A stretch of DNA of 64,000 nt from an uncultured Bacteroidales bacterium (GCA_902768125.1 CACXKA010000013.1:1-64000), one strand, 5' to 3'. Counted from the first letter of the stretch, positions 23,060-32,026 are shown. Notes: a model not told the origin generated them from the sequence alone. Numbers and translations: made by a program.

Positions 23060-24412
23060 ATGGATATTCGAAAGATTTTAATAGGATTGTTTGCCACCTG
23101 TTCGTTGGTGACTTCTGCACAGGAGAAGAAGAATGTGATTGACGAAGTGATTTGGGTGGTTGGTGATGAGGCCATTTTGCGGTCGGATGTGGAGAATGCC
23201 CGAATGGAGTACCTGCAGATGGGACAACGCTTTGATGGTGATCCCTATTGTGTCATTCCTGAACAGCTGGCGGTACAAAAACTGTTTTTGCACCAAGCAG
23301 CCATCGACTCTGTAGACGTGTCGGATGCGGAAGTTTTTCAGGAAGTGGATATGAGACTGAACTCCATTTTGCTGGATTATGGCTCAAGAGAGAAATTGGA
23401 AGAATATGCGGGTAAGAGCTTCTCCCAGATTCGTGAACAGATGTTCAACACCTATAAGGACAAGCAGATAGTGGAACTTGTGCAGCGAAACCTGGTCAAG
23501 AATGTGAAGGTGACGCCAGCACAGGTACGCCGTTACTTTAAGGATATGCCAGAAGACAGCATTCCGTTCATCCCTACGAAAGTGGAATGCCAGATTATCA
23601 CGCGTGAACCTATCATCCCTATTGAGGAAATTGAGCGTGTGAAGGACGAATTGCGCAGCTATACGGAACGCATCAATAATGGCAGTACACAGTTCTCGAC
23701 TTTGGCATTGTTGTATTCGGATGACAAACTTTCCGCTCAGCAGGGTGGTGAGTTGGGCTTTGCCGGTAGGGGAAGTTATGTACCAGAGTTTGCAAATGTG
23801 GCTTTCAACCTGACAGATCCAAAGGCTGTGTCAAAGATTGTGGAGACGGAATTTGGTTTCCATATCATTCAGCTGATTGAGAAACGTGGTGATTTGATTA
23901 ATTGTCGTCACATCCTGCGTAAGCCTCGTGTGTCAACTGAGGCATTACAGAAATGTATCAATGACCTCGATTCTATCTTGGTGGAAATCAACAGGGGACT
24001 TTACACGTTTGATGAGTGTGTGTCGGTCGTTTCGTATGATAAGGATACGCGTAACAATTATGGCTTGTTGTTTGACGACCAAACTGGTGTGTCGAAATAT
24101 GAAATGAAGGATCTTCCCACAGAGGTGGCTCGTGCGGTTGCTGGCATGAAAGTAGGTGAGATTTCGAAGCCCTTTATTATGGTGAACAGTAAAGGTAAGG
24201 ATGTGGTGGCTATCGTGAAACTGAAGAGCCGTGTTAATGGACATCGTGCCACGATGACTGAGGATTATCAGGAATTGCAGAATGTGGTGATGGATAAATT
24301 GTGTGAGGAGAAACTGGAAAAATGGATTCGTGAGAAGCAGCAGACGACCTACATCCATATCAATGATGATTGGAAGAATTGCGAGTTCCAGTATTCTGGT
24401 TGGATCAAGTGA
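23060..24412 (+). CDS. surA: SurA-like periplasmic chaperone / peptidyl-prolyl isomerase
   Basis: 450 residues. Signal peptide MDIRKILIGLFATCSLVTSAQ. The N-terminal chaperone segment (NVIDEVIWVVGDEAILRSDVE) is typical of SurA. The first parvulin domain (~170-285) has GGELGFAGRGSYVPEFANVAFNL and EFGFHIIQLIEKRGD; the second (~285-400) begins NCRHILRKP and is more divergent. It escorts unfolded barrel proteins to the BAM complex. Two parvulin genes in tandem before an OstA-like gene indicate an outer-membrane biogenesis operon. Confidence 0.87.
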   Translation: MDIRKILIGLFATCSLVTSAQEKKNVIDEVIWVVGDEAILRSDVENARMEYLQMGQRFDGDPYCVIPEQLAVQKLFLHQAAIDSVDVSDAEVFQEVDMRLNSILLDYGSREKLEEYAGKSFSQIREQMFNTYKDKQIVELVQRNLVKNVKVTPAQVRRYFKDMPEDSIPFIPTKVECQIITREPIIPIEEIERVKDELRSYTERINNGSTQFSTLALLYSDDKLSAQQGGELGFAGRGSYVPEFANVAFNLTDPKAVSKIVETEFGFHIIQLIEKRGDLINCRHILRKPRVSTEALQKCINDLDSILVEINRGLYTFDECVSVVSYDKDTRNNYGLLFDDQTGVSKYEMKDLPTEVARAVAGMKVGEISKPFIMVNSKGKDVVAIVKLKSRVNGHRATMTEDYQELQNVVMDKLCEEKLEKWIREKQQTTYIHINDDWKNCEFQYSGWIK

Positions 24413-24453
24413 AGTTGATGATTAAAAGTTGAAGGTTGAAAGTTTAGAGATTG
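24412..24453. repeat. Heptamer-period repeat between surA and the OstA-like gene
   Basis: Units of the type GTTGAAG, GTTGAAA, GTTTAGA, GATTGAG with a 7-nt period; the candidate TTG start at 24451 lies in the last unit. Confidence 0.6.
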
Positions 24454-26079
24454 AGAAAGCATGGTAACATAGGAGCAAGAATGTTGATAGGCACGATGTG
24501 TCTATCAGTGTTTTGTATGCTTTTTGCCTCTCGTCCGGACAACCCTCCTCGAAAGAAATCGAGTGAGGAGGTGAAACTGATCCATAGTGATGTGCTGTAC
24601 AAGAACTATATGGATGTGCGTGCTGATGTGCTGGTGGGGCATGTGAAGTTGTACCACGATGGGATGTACTTGGATTGCGACAGTGCCCGCTTCTACAAGG
24701 ATGACAACACGTTCAATGCGTATGGGCACGTGAAGATGATACAAGGTGACACATTGACATTGACGAGTGACACATTATTATATAATGGTCCGATGATGCA
24801 AGCACATGCGCAGGGACATGCTGTGCTGACTCATAGGAAGACACGATTGGTGACGGATGTGATAGATTATGACCGTCTGGAAGGAGTGGGATTCTATCCA
24901 CGACATGGAACTTTGTATGATGGAGACAATGTGCTGAACTCTGACTATGGACAATATACGCCTGCTTTGAATGAAGCGATTTTCAAGGACAATGTGGTGC
25001 TGGAGAATCCCAAGTTCGAATTGAAGACGAACGAATTGTACTACTATGCCAATACGAAGATTGCCAGAATCGTGTCGGAAACAAACATCATCTCTTCGGA
25101 CAGCACATTTGTGTATGCCTTACGTGGAGATTACAACACGCAGACGGGTGAGGCGAACTTGATGGACAGATCGCATGTGTATAAAGATATGCGTGACATT
25201 GTCGGGGATAGTCTTTCCTTTGATGATGAGACGGGTGTGAGCGAGGCTTTTGGCAATGTCGTGCTGATTGATGTGGAGAACAAGTGTATGCTGACGGGCA
25301 ACTATTGCCGCTATGAAGACTTGACGGGAATGGCATTGGCGACAGATAGTGCTGTGTGCTATGAATTTTCTGAGAAAGATACACTTTATGTGCACGGCGA
25401 TACGTTGAAGATGGTGACATATAATCAGAAAACGGATTCGGTGTATCGGGACTTGTTTGCCTATCATAAGGTGAGGATGTATAGAAAAGACTTCCAAGGA
25501 GTGTGTGATTCATTGGTGTCGCACGAAAAGGATTCTTGCACGTATTTGTATGGTCAACCAATCCTTTGGAACGAAGGTCAGCAGGTGTTTGGTGAGGAGA
25601 TTCGTGTGTATAATAATGACAGTACGGTGGAGTGGATTCACATCATCAACCAGGCGATGACGATAGAACAGGTGGATTCTGTTTCCTATAATCAGGTGGC
25701 GTCGAAAGAAATGTTCTGCTATTTCCAAGACGGTGTGATAGAACATAACAACGCGAAAGGCAATGTATATGTTGTCTATTTTATGGAGGAGGATGATGGC
25801 AGCCGTATTGGCATGAACTATACGGAAACACCTGAGTTGAACCTGTTCATGGAGGATAAGAAGGTGAACAAGATTTGGATGTCCACCCCTTCGGGCGTGA
25901 TGTATCCTCCTTTTGCTATTCCTGAGGATAGGCGTTATCTGACGGGATTTGCCTGGTTTGACTATATCCGACCAAAGGATAAGGATGACATCTTTGGCTG
26001 GAGAAGCAAGAAGAAGGAACAGGAGTTGAAGAAGACGGAGAGGAGAGTGGTGCCCAAACAGCACTTGGAGAATTTGTAA
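24451..26079 (+). CDS. OstA/LptA-like LPS transport protein
   Basis: 542 residues with the TTG start used here, or 532 from ATG 24481; both keep a hydrophobic signal segment (MLIGTMCLSVFCMLFA). The N-terminal ~200 residues are an OstA/LptA beta-jellyroll domain (VLVGHVKLYHDGMYLDCDSARFY, YGHVKMIQGDTLTLTSDTLLYNG), which carries LPS across the periplasm. The C-terminal part repeats similar strands and ends in a basic helix (KKKEQELKKTERR). It is longer than a minimal LptA (~185 residues), as usual in Bacteroidetes. Placed between surA and mutL in one operon. Confidence 0.82.
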   Translation: MRKHGNIGARMLIGTMCLSVFCMLFASRPDNPPRKKSSEEVKLIHSDVLYKNYMDVRADVLVGHVKLYHDGMYLDCDSARFYKDDNTFNAYGHVKMIQGDTLTLTSDTLLYNGPMMQAHAQGHAVLTHRKTRLVTDVIDYDRLEGVGFYPRHGTLYDGDNVLNSDYGQYTPALNEAIFKDNVVLENPKFELKTNELYYYANTKIARIVSETNIISSDSTFVYALRGDYNTQTGEANLMDRSHVYKDMRDIVGDSLSFDDETGVSEAFGNVVLIDVENKCMLTGNYCRYEDLTGMALATDSAVCYEFSEKDTLYVHGDTLKMVTYNQKTDSVYRDLFAYHKVRMYRKDFQGVCDSLVSHEKDSCTYLYGQPILWNEGQQVFGEEIRVYNNDSTVEWIHIINQAMTIEQVDSVSYNQVASKEMFCYFQDGVIEHNNAKGNVYVVYFMEEDDGSRIGMNYTETPELNLFMEDKKVNKIWMSTPSGVMYPPFAIPEDRRYLTGFAWFDYIRPKDKDDIFGWRSKKKEQELKKTERRVVPKQHLENL

Positions 26080-26104
26080 CTTACACATATTATATATATA
26101 ATGT

Positions 26105-26401
26105 ATGGGAATGTTCACGACACGAAAACCAAGAGGTTTTCATCACAACTACATCTACTATGACCCCAGGAAGGAAAAACTGAAGGAAATAGATGAGCGG
26201 GCGAAGCGAGAGCTGGGCCTGCTCCCTCCGAAAGAATTCTCTCCAGAGGACATCCGTGGAAAGTTCGTGCAGGCGACGAAACATTTGAAGCGTAGAAAAG
26301 AGAGTGGCAGGAAGCCCTTGTCATATGGTGTGCTGATTGTCGCTATCGTGCTGTTGCTTCTTCTGATGCATTATTTATATACAGGGAATTTGTTTTTCTG
26401 A
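26105..26401 (+). CDS. Small conserved-looking membrane protein (unknown)
   Basis: 98 residues; ATG 26111 (MFTTRKPRG) is an alternative start. A basic, aromatic N-terminus (RKPRGFHHNYIYYDPRKEKL) is followed by a charged helix and a single C-terminal membrane segment (~75-92, YGVLIVAIVLLLLLMHYLY). The topology is tail-anchored or N-in. It lies between the OstA-like gene and mutL with 25- and 26-bp gaps, so it is part of the operon. No function recognised. Confidence 0.75.
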   Translation: MGMFTTRKPRGFHHNYIYYDPRKEKLKEIDERAKRELGLLPPKEFSPEDIRGKFVQATKHLKRRKESGRKPLSYGVLIVAIVLLLLLMHYLYTGNLFF

Positions 26402-26427
26402 TTAAGGATTCATAGAAAAAAACGACC

Positions 26428-28332
26428 GTGAACGATATCATCCATCTTTTACCAGATTCTGTCGCCAACCAGATTGCTGCAGGCGAAGTGGTTCAACGCC
26501 CGTCTTCTATCATCAAGGAGATGGTGGAAAACTCTATTGATGCCGGAGCCAAGAATGTGAAAGTGTTGGTGACGGATGGTGGTAAGACCAATGTGCAAGT
26601 GATAGATGATGGAATAGGTATGTCGGAAACGGATGCCCGACTCTCTTTTGAGCGGCATGCCACATCGAAGATACAGAAGGCTTCGGATTTGTTCAACCTG
26701 ACAACGATGGGTTTCAGAGGGGAAGCATTGGCGAGTATTGCTGCTGTGGCTCAAGTGGAACTGAAGACAAGGCGTCGTGAGGATGAACTGGGCACGATGA
26801 TTCAGATTTCTGGTTCCAAGATGGAAATGCAGGAGCCTGTGGCGTGTCCTGTTGGTAGCAACTTCTCTGTACAGAACCTGTTCTTCAATGTACCAGCAAG
26901 AAGAAAGTTCTTGAAGTCGAACCAAACGGAACTGACGAATGTGGTGGCAGACTTTCAGCGTATCGTCTTGGTGCATCCCGATATCTCTTTCACATTATAT
27001 AATAATGGAGTAGAGATGTACAATCTTCCAGCAACCTCTGTCAGGCAACGAATCATTGATGTGTTTGGAAAGAAAATCAATGCGGACTTGTTGCCGATAG
27101 AGGTGGAGACTTCCTTGGTGAGAATCTCTGGATATGTAGGGAAACCGGAATCGTCTAAGAAGAAAGGTTCACATCAGTATTTCTTCGTGAATGGAAGATA
27201 TATGCGTCATCCCTATTTCCATAGTGCTGTGATGAAAGCTTATGAGAAACTGATTCAGCCAGGCGAGCATGTGTCATACTTCATCTATCTTGCAGTGGAC
27301 ACTTCTTCCATTGATGTCAATGTGCATCCGACCAAAACGGAAATCAAGTTTGACAACGAACAACCTATTTGGCAAGTGTTGTCTGCGGCGGTGAGAGAAA
27401 TAATCGGCCAGTTCTGCAATGTTCCTATGATTGACTTTGATGTGGAAGGTAAGCCAAATATTCCTGTGATGGGAACGACGACATCAATACCCCAGCAACC
27501 TAAGTTGGCACCCTCTACCTATAATCCATTTAAGAGTGGTGGTGCTCAGTCTTATTCTCGTTCGAATGGATGGGAGAAGTTGTACGATAAATATGCTTCT
27601 TCTGGATTCAAGGATGATGAGCAAGGAATGGAAGATGAAGTACAACCCGTTTCTGCAGGTTTTGAAGGTGATTTGTTGAAAGGAGCAGATATTCCAGAGG
27701 AAACAAACCTCCAAGGTTCTATATGGAATGAGTTTGCTGTGGAAAGTGGAGCGTTGCCAATGGAATTCGATGTGTCCGTTCAGAAGTTCCAATATAAGGG
27801 ACGGTATATTGTTCTTCCTGGTACGAATGGAATTATGGTGGTGAATCAGCATAGAGCCCATGTGCGAGTGTTGTTTGACCAGAACATGCAATGCATCAAT
27901 GCTGGTAGTCGCCCCTCTCAAAAAGAACTCTTCCCAATCGTGGTGCAGTTCGAAACATCTGACTGTATCGTTTTAGAAGATTTGATGGACGATATCTGTA
28001 GCTTGGGATTTGATTTGTCAAATTTGGGTGGAGGCTCGTATTCCGTCAATGGAATTCCAACAGGATTGGAAGGGATTGATATCAGTACGCTGCTTCATGA
28101 CATGATAGTGTCGGCTAAAGAGAAGACTAACGATATCCGAAAGGATGCGCAGGAGGCTTTGGCTCTCACGATGGCAGAGAATGCAGCGATTGTATATGGA
28201 CAAGTTCTCTCGACGGTGGAAATGGAACGACTTCTGCAAGATTTATTTGCTACAAAGACCCCTGCAAGGACTCCTGATGGCAAGTTAATTTACACGATAA
28301 TAGAGGATAAAATGCTTAATGATCTCTTTTGA
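26428..28332 (+). CDS. mutL: DNA mismatch repair protein MutL
   Basis: 634 residues with a GTG start. GHKL ATPase motifs are intact: EMVENSIDAGA (motif I), DDGIGM (motif II), GFRGEALASI (motif III). The transducer domain contains FFVNGRYMRHP and VHPTKTEIKF. The C-terminal dimerisation domain reads NQHRAHVRVLFDQ where nuclease-type MutL proteins have DQHAxxExxxxE, and no CPHGRP-like motif follows, so it probably lacks endonuclease activity. The middle linker (~330-430) is long and variable. Identity is certain. Confidence 0.94.
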   Translation: MNDIIHLLPDSVANQIAAGEVVQRPSSIIKEMVENSIDAGAKNVKVLVTDGGKTNVQVIDDGIGMSETDARLSFERHATSKIQKASDLFNLTTMGFRGEALASIAAVAQVELKTRRREDELGTMIQISGSKMEMQEPVACPVGSNFSVQNLFFNVPARRKFLKSNQTELTNVVADFQRIVLVHPDISFTLYNNGVEMYNLPATSVRQRIIDVFGKKINADLLPIEVETSLVRISGYVGKPESSKKKGSHQYFFVNGRYMRHPYFHSAVMKAYEKLIQPGEHVSYFIYLAVDTSSIDVNVHPTKTEIKFDNEQPIWQVLSAAVREIIGQFCNVPMIDFDVEGKPNIPVMGTTTSIPQQPKLAPSTYNPFKSGGAQSYSRSNGWEKLYDKYASSGFKDDEQGMEDEVQPVSAGFEGDLLKGADIPEETNLQGSIWNEFAVESGALPMEFDVSVQKFQYKGRYIVLPGTNGIMVVNQHRAHVRVLFDQNMQCINAGSRPSQKELFPIVVQFETSDCIVLEDLMDDICSLGFDLSNLGGGSYSVNGIPTGLEGIDISTLLHDMIVSAKEKTNDIRKDAQEALALTMAENAAIVYGQVLSTVEMERLLQDLFATKTPARTPDGKLIYTIIEDKMLNDLF

Positions 28333-28450
28333 ACGCCTAAAATAGGGCTTTTAGAGGGCAAAAGTGTTAATAAATGCAAAATAATAGCGTAAAACTTCAT
28401 TTTTTTTACATTTTTTTTGTTTTTGTGGCACACGAATAAAGTAAAATACT

Positions 28451-28458
28451 TAACTTTG
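28451..28458 (+). promoter_or_regulatory. -7 element of the OmpA-family gene
   Basis: TAACTTTG, giving a leader of ~115 nt before the ATG at 28581, much longer than other leaders here. Confidence 0.65.
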
Positions 28459-28580
28459 CATCACGATTAGTGTGAAATAGTGCTTTGATGGCAGGATATG
28501 CCGAAAGGGACCTTCACCTGATAAACGAGAAAAAAGTTTTAAGAAAATATTAATTATTGTTTTATTAAAAATTTGTTTTT

Positions 28581-29759
28581 ATGAAAAAGTTAATGATGGC
28601 GTTGGCCTTTGTAGGTCTCTGTACTGCTGCAAATGCACAGTGCGATGAGTTCGCAACTCCAACAACTAACAAGTACAGTGTAGCAACTAACTCTTTCTGG
28701 GCAAACTGGTTTGTTCAGGCAGGTGTTGATGCTAACATTGTAAGCATTTATGGTCAGGGCTCTCTTCTGAAGAAAGACTGGCACAATGGTCGTACTTACG
28801 GCTTCGATCTCGCAGTAGGTAAGTGGTTTACTCCAGGTATTGGTGTTCGTGGTAAGATCAATTGGGAGAATGGCGCATTCTATCACGCATTCCGTAACCT
28901 TGATCACGTTTGGGAAACTCCAAACGCTCACAAGGGTGGTTATGCTGCTATCTACTTTGACACTGAGTTCAACATGAGCAACCTTTTCTGTGGTTACAGC
29001 GATACTCGTGTTTGGAATCTGATTCTTTACCCACGTATGGGCGTTATCCGCAACTTCGGTGCAAACGAATATGCTCCAGCTCTTGGTGCAGGTTTGGAGT
29101 CTGCATGGAAGATTTCAAAGCGCGTAGGTGTTTATGTGGATGCAGCTTGTATGTTCACTACAGAAGGTTTCAACCCAGATGTTGCAATGGGTACAAAGAA
29201 AAGATGGTATAGGTCAAACAACATCGTATCTCTTGACCTTGGTATCACTTACAACATCGGTAAGACTGGCTGGTCAAAGGCTGTTTCTCTCGAGGACTAC
29301 GAGGCTCTCTCTGCTGAGGCATGCTCTAAGCTCGCTGCTCTCCGCGCACAGCTCAAGGCTGAGCAGGATGAGAATGCACGTCTTCGTGCTGAGCTCGCTA
29401 AGTGGGCTAACCACAAGTGCCCAGAGGTTTCTGGCAACGTAACTACAGGTGCTACTTCTGTATTCTTTGATCTCAACTCTGCTAAGATCAACTCTAAGAA
29501 GGATCTTATCAACCTCGAGGCTGTTGCTTCTGCAGCAAAGAACACAAATGCTAAAGTTGTCGTAAGAGGTTCTGCAGATAGCAAGACAGGTTCTTCTGCT
29601 TACAACCAGAAGCTTTCTGAGGCTCGTGCACAGGCTGTTGCTGACGAACTCGTTAGCCTTGGCGTAGATCGTTCTAAGATCGAAGTTTCAGGTGTTGGTG
29701 GTGTGGCTGAAGTTGAGCCATTCAACCTCAATCGCCGTGCAATCGTAACTCTGAAGTAA
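28581..29759 (+). CDS. OmpA-family outer-membrane protein
   Basis: 392 residues. Signal peptide MKKLMMALAFVGLCTAANAQ, an N-terminal eight-strand barrel (~20-235), a coiled-coil hinge (~245-275, LAALRAQLKAEQDENARLRAEL) and a C-terminal OmpA peptidoglycan-binding domain (~290-392, SVFFDLNSAKIN, then NQKLSEARAQAVADELVSLGVD and NRRAIVTL). It links the outer membrane to peptidoglycan. Codon use is strongly biased (AAC, GGT, CGT, GCT), consistent with a major, highly expressed protein. It is flanked by its own promoter and a strong terminator. Confidence 0.92.
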   Translation: MKKLMMALAFVGLCTAANAQCDEFATPTTNKYSVATNSFWANWFVQAGVDANIVSIYGQGSLLKKDWHNGRTYGFDLAVGKWFTPGIGVRGKINWENGAFYHAFRNLDHVWETPNAHKGGYAAIYFDTEFNMSNLFCGYSDTRVWNLILYPRMGVIRNFGANEYAPALGAGLESAWKISKRVGVYVDAACMFTTEGFNPDVAMGTKKRWYRSNNIVSLDLGITYNIGKTGWSKAVSLEDYEALSAEACSKLAALRAQLKAEQDENARLRAELAKWANHKCPEVSGNVTTGATSVFFDLNSAKINSKKDLINLEAVASAAKNTNAKVVVRGSADSKTGSSAYNQKLSEARAQAVADELVSLGVDRSKIEVSGVGGVAEVEPFNLNRRAIVTLK

Positions 29760-29783
29760 GAAATCGATTAAACACATAAAAAA

Positions 29784-29812
29784 GGGAGAGCGTGCCATTT
29801 GGTACGCTCTCC
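29784..29812 (+). terminator. Terminator of the OmpA-family gene
   Basis: GGAGAGCGT and ACGCTCTCC with TGCCA/TGG pairing inside, preceded by A7 and followed by a T-rich tract. Confidence 0.85.
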
Positions 29813-29866
29813 TTCTTTCTTTTCTTTCTTCTTTTTGTAAAAAATAAAAAAAAGAGGTCGTTTTAT

Positions 29867-29897
29867 TTTGCCAGTTCAAATAAAAGTCGTACCTTTG
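29867..29897 (+). promoter_or_regulatory. Promoter of tRNA-Pro
   Basis: TTTG (29867-29870) and TACCTTTG (29890-29897) separated by 19 bp. Confidence 0.75.
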
Positions 29898-29938
29898 CAT
29901 TGCTTTTGAGAAAAGAGGTCTTGAAAGTTGTTGAAAAT

Positions 29939-30014
29939 CGGGATGTAGTACAGTTGGTAGTATACTTGGTTTGGGACCAAGGGGTCGCACGTTCGAGTCG
30001 TGTCATCCCGACCA
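29939..30014 (+). tRNA. tRNA-Pro (TGG)
   Basis: Acceptor CGGGATG / CATCCCG, anticodon stem CTTGG / CCAAG with loop TTTGGGA (anticodon TGG), T arm with GTTCGAGTC. The 3' ACCA is encoded, unlike in the tRNA-Asp genes here. Confidence 0.92.
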
Positions 30015-30019
30015 ACAAA

Positions 30020-30065
30020 GGGCGCTTAGCTCAGAGGGTCGGCGGTTCGAATCCGTCAGCGCCCA
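30020..30065 (+). pseudogene. Truncated tRNA (tRNA-Val-like) lacking D-loop and anticodon arm
   Basis: 46 bases: the acceptor 5' half GGGCGCT, then TAGCTCAG, jumping directly to AGGGTCGGCGGTTCGAATCC and acceptor 3' half AGCGCCC. The acceptor and T arms pair well, but ~28-30 bases with the rest of the D arm and the whole anticodon arm are missing. The ends resemble Bacteroidales tRNA-Val (TAC). It lies 5 bp after tRNA-Pro and would be in the same transcript. Most likely a deletion product; an assembly collapse is possible. Confidence 0.75.
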
Positions 30066-30160
30066 CACGGATGGACGAAGCATAAGTGAAGTCAATCTAT
30101 TTGAAACTTATACGGATAGACGAAGCATAGGCGAAGTCAATCATGTTTGAACCCACACTA
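30066..30160. repeat. Tandem direct repeat downstream of the tRNA remnant
   Basis: About 53-bp-spaced units share CGGATRGACGAAGCATA and GAAGTCAATC followed by TTTGAA; a third partial unit (AATAGACGATAGGG) begins the terminator. Each unit starts after a TTYGAA resembling the tRNA T loop. Confidence 0.6.
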
Positions 30161-30162
30161 AT

Positions 30163-30195
30163 AGACGATAGGGAATTATCCCTGTCGTCTTTTTT
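30163..30195 (+). terminator. Terminator of the tRNA-Pro transcript
   Basis: AGACGATAGGGA pairs with TCCCTGTCGTCT (one mismatch) around a short loop, followed by T6. Confidence 0.85.
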
Positions 30196-30234
30196 CTTAT
30201 AAATATCTAATATAAAAAATGTAAAAACATGTTA

Positions 30235-30267
30235 TGTTCCACGCGTCTTATTGTGCTTGTTCCACAT
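30235..30267. promoter_or_regulatory. Two parS-like half-sites upstream of parA
   Basis: TGTTCCACGCG (30235-30245) and TGTTCCACAT (30258-30267) resemble the first half of the parS consensus TGTTNCACGTGAAACA. The right halves do not match, so these may be weak ParB sites or an operator. Confidence 0.35.
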
Positions 30268-30275
30268 AAAATTCG

Positions 30276-30283
30276 TATCTTTG
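30276..30283 (+). promoter_or_regulatory. -7 element of the parAB operon
   Basis: TATCTTTG, 48 bp before the parA ATG and just downstream of the two TGTTCCAC motifs. Confidence 0.65.
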
Positions 30284-30331
30284 CACCAAGAATTGAATGA
30301 AAGCTAATAATGTTAGATAAATAGTATTGAT

Positions 30332-31099
30332 ATGGGAAAAATTATCGCAATGGCTAATCAGAAGGGTGGCGTGGGCAAAACAACGACAGCAATCAATTTG
30401 TCGGCAAGCTTGGCGGCGTTGGAAAAGAAGGTGCTTGTTGTGGATGCGGATCCTCAAGCCAATGCTTCTTCTGGTTTAGGCGTTGATGTTCAAAAGGTTG
30501 ATACGTCAATTTATGATTGTATCATTAGTTCTGTTGACCCTCATGAGGCGATTTATACGACAGACATCGACGGATTAGATATCATACCCAGTCATATAGA
30601 TTTGGTGGGTGCTGAGATTGAGATGCTGAATGTGGAGAAGAGAGAGATGGTGCTGAAGCGAATTCTTGACCCTCTGCGTTCAGAATATGACTATATCTTG
30701 ATAGATTGTTCACCTTCTTTGGGAATCATTACTGTCAATTCTTTGACGGCGGCTGATTCTGTGATTATTCCTGTTCAATGTGAGTATTTTGCGTTGGAGG
30801 GAATCAGCAAGTTGTTGAATACGATCCGGATTATCAAATCGAAGTTGAATTCTGGTTTGGAGATAGAAGGATTCCTGCTTACGATGTATGATTCTCGTTT
30901 GAAGTTGGCCAACCAGATTTATGGGGATGTGAAGCGTCATTTTCAAGAGTTGGTCTTCAAGACCGTTATCCAACGTAATGTCAAATTGTCGGAAGCTCCG
31001 AGTCATGGAATTCCTTGTATCTTGTATGATGCTACATCTAATGGTGCCAAGAACTACGTGTCTTTGGCAAAGGAGATTATTGCCCATGATGGGAAATAG
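30332..31099 (+). CDS. parA: Chromosome-partitioning ATPase ParA (Soj)
   Basis: 255 residues. ATP-dependent DNA-binding partner of ParB in chromosome segregation. The deviant Walker [14 protein letters not shown] is at residues ~11-23, the A' motif [14 protein letters not shown] at ~40, and the B motif [11 protein letters not shown] at ~120. The short N-terminus without a helix-turn-helix is typical of chromosomal ParA. parB follows after 39 bp. This operon often lies near the replication origin in other bacteria; no origin was recognised here. Confidence 0.95.
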   Translation: MGKIIAMANQKGGVGKTTTAINLSASLAALEKKVLVVDADPQANASSGLGVDVQKVDTSIYDCIISSVDPHEAIYTTDIDGLDIIPSHIDLVGAEIEMLNVEKREMVLKRILDPLRSEYDYILIDCSPSLGIITVNSLTAADSVIIPVQCEYFALEGISKLLNTIRIIKSKLNSGLEIEGFLLTMYDSRLKLANQIYGDVKRHFQELVFKTVIQRNVKLSEAPSHGIPCILYDATSNGAKNYVSLAKEIIAHDGK

Positions 31100-31138
31100 T
31101 GGAACTCAAACGATACACATATATAGTATAGAAAAGAT

Positions 31139-32026
31139 ATGGCAGTAAGAAAGAAATTTGGTCCTGCTTTAGGTCGCGGTCTTGATGCTCTTATCTCGAC
31201 AGAGGACGTGAGGACAGAGGGTTCATCGACCATTAATGAGATTGACATTAATCTGATTGAGCGCAATCCTAATCAGCCACGCCGTGAGTTTGATGAAGAG
31301 GCTTTGCAGGAACTGGCTGATTCAATAGCAGAGATAGGCATCATTCAGCCTATCACTTTGCGCGAATTGGAAAATGGTCGTTATCAGATTATCGCAGGTG
31401 AACGTCGTTGGCGCGCCTCTCAAAAGGCAGGGCTTTCATCCATCCCGGCCTATATTCGCACAGCTAGTGACGAGAAGGTGATGGAGATGGCTCTGATAGA
31501 GAACATACAACGTCAGGATCTTAATTCCATCGAAATAGCATTGGTCTACCAGCACCTGATTGATGAGTATGATTTGACACAAGAGAAATTGAGTGAACGA
31601 GTTGGAAAAAAACGTGCCACTGTGGCTAACTATTTGCGATTGTTGAAGTTGCCGGCACCTGTACAGGTGGCGATTCAGAATCATCATATTGATACAGGAC
31701 ATGCACGTGCATTGCTTGCTCTTGATGACCCTAGAACTCAATTGAAACTGTTTAAGGAAATACAAGATAAGGGTTATTCTGTTCGTCAGGTTGAGGATTT
31801 GATTAAGAAAATCAACGAGGGGAATCATGGAAATCTTTCTCAAGCACAATCTGTTGTGAAATCTAAGCAAATGCCAGAAGAGTTTGAGAAGTTGCGTGGA
31901 TTGCTTTCTCGACAGATAGGTGTGGAAACAAAGGTGTCTTGTTCTCCTAAAGGTGGTGGCAAAGTGTCCATCCCATTTAAGAATCTTGATGATTTGCGCC
32001 GTATCGTTTCTTTATTCCAGAAATAG
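31139..32026 (+). CDS. parB: Chromosome-partitioning protein ParB (Spo0J)
   Basis: 295 residues. CTP-dependent clamp that loads at parS. An N-terminal basic linker (KKFGPALGRGLDALIS) is followed by the ParB/Srx-like CTPase domain (~37-125) with NPNQPRREFDEEAL and GERRWRASQKAGL. The helix-turn-helix domain (~130-215) contains LTQEKLSERVGKKRATVANYLRLLKLP, and the C-terminal dimerisation domain is present. Canonical partner of the preceding parA. Confidence 0.95.
   Translation: MAVRKKFGPALGRGLDALISTEDVRTEGSSTINEIDINLIERNPNQPRREFDEEALQELADSIAEIGIIQPITLRELENGRYQIIAGERRWRASQKAGLSSIPAYIRTASDEKVMEMALIENIQRQDLNSIEIALVYQHLIDEYDLTQEKLSERVGKKRATVANYLRLLKLPAPVQVAIQNHHIDTGHARALLALDDPRTQLKLFKEIQDKGYSVRQVEDLIKKINEGNHGNLSQAQSVVKSKQMPEEFEKLRGLLSRQIGVETKVSCSPKGGGKVSIPFKNLDDLRRIVSLFQK

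Noticed and set aside
30226..30233. Replication origin near parAB
   Set aside because: No dnaA gene, no cluster of DnaA boxes and no AT-rich unwinding element was recognised near parAB.
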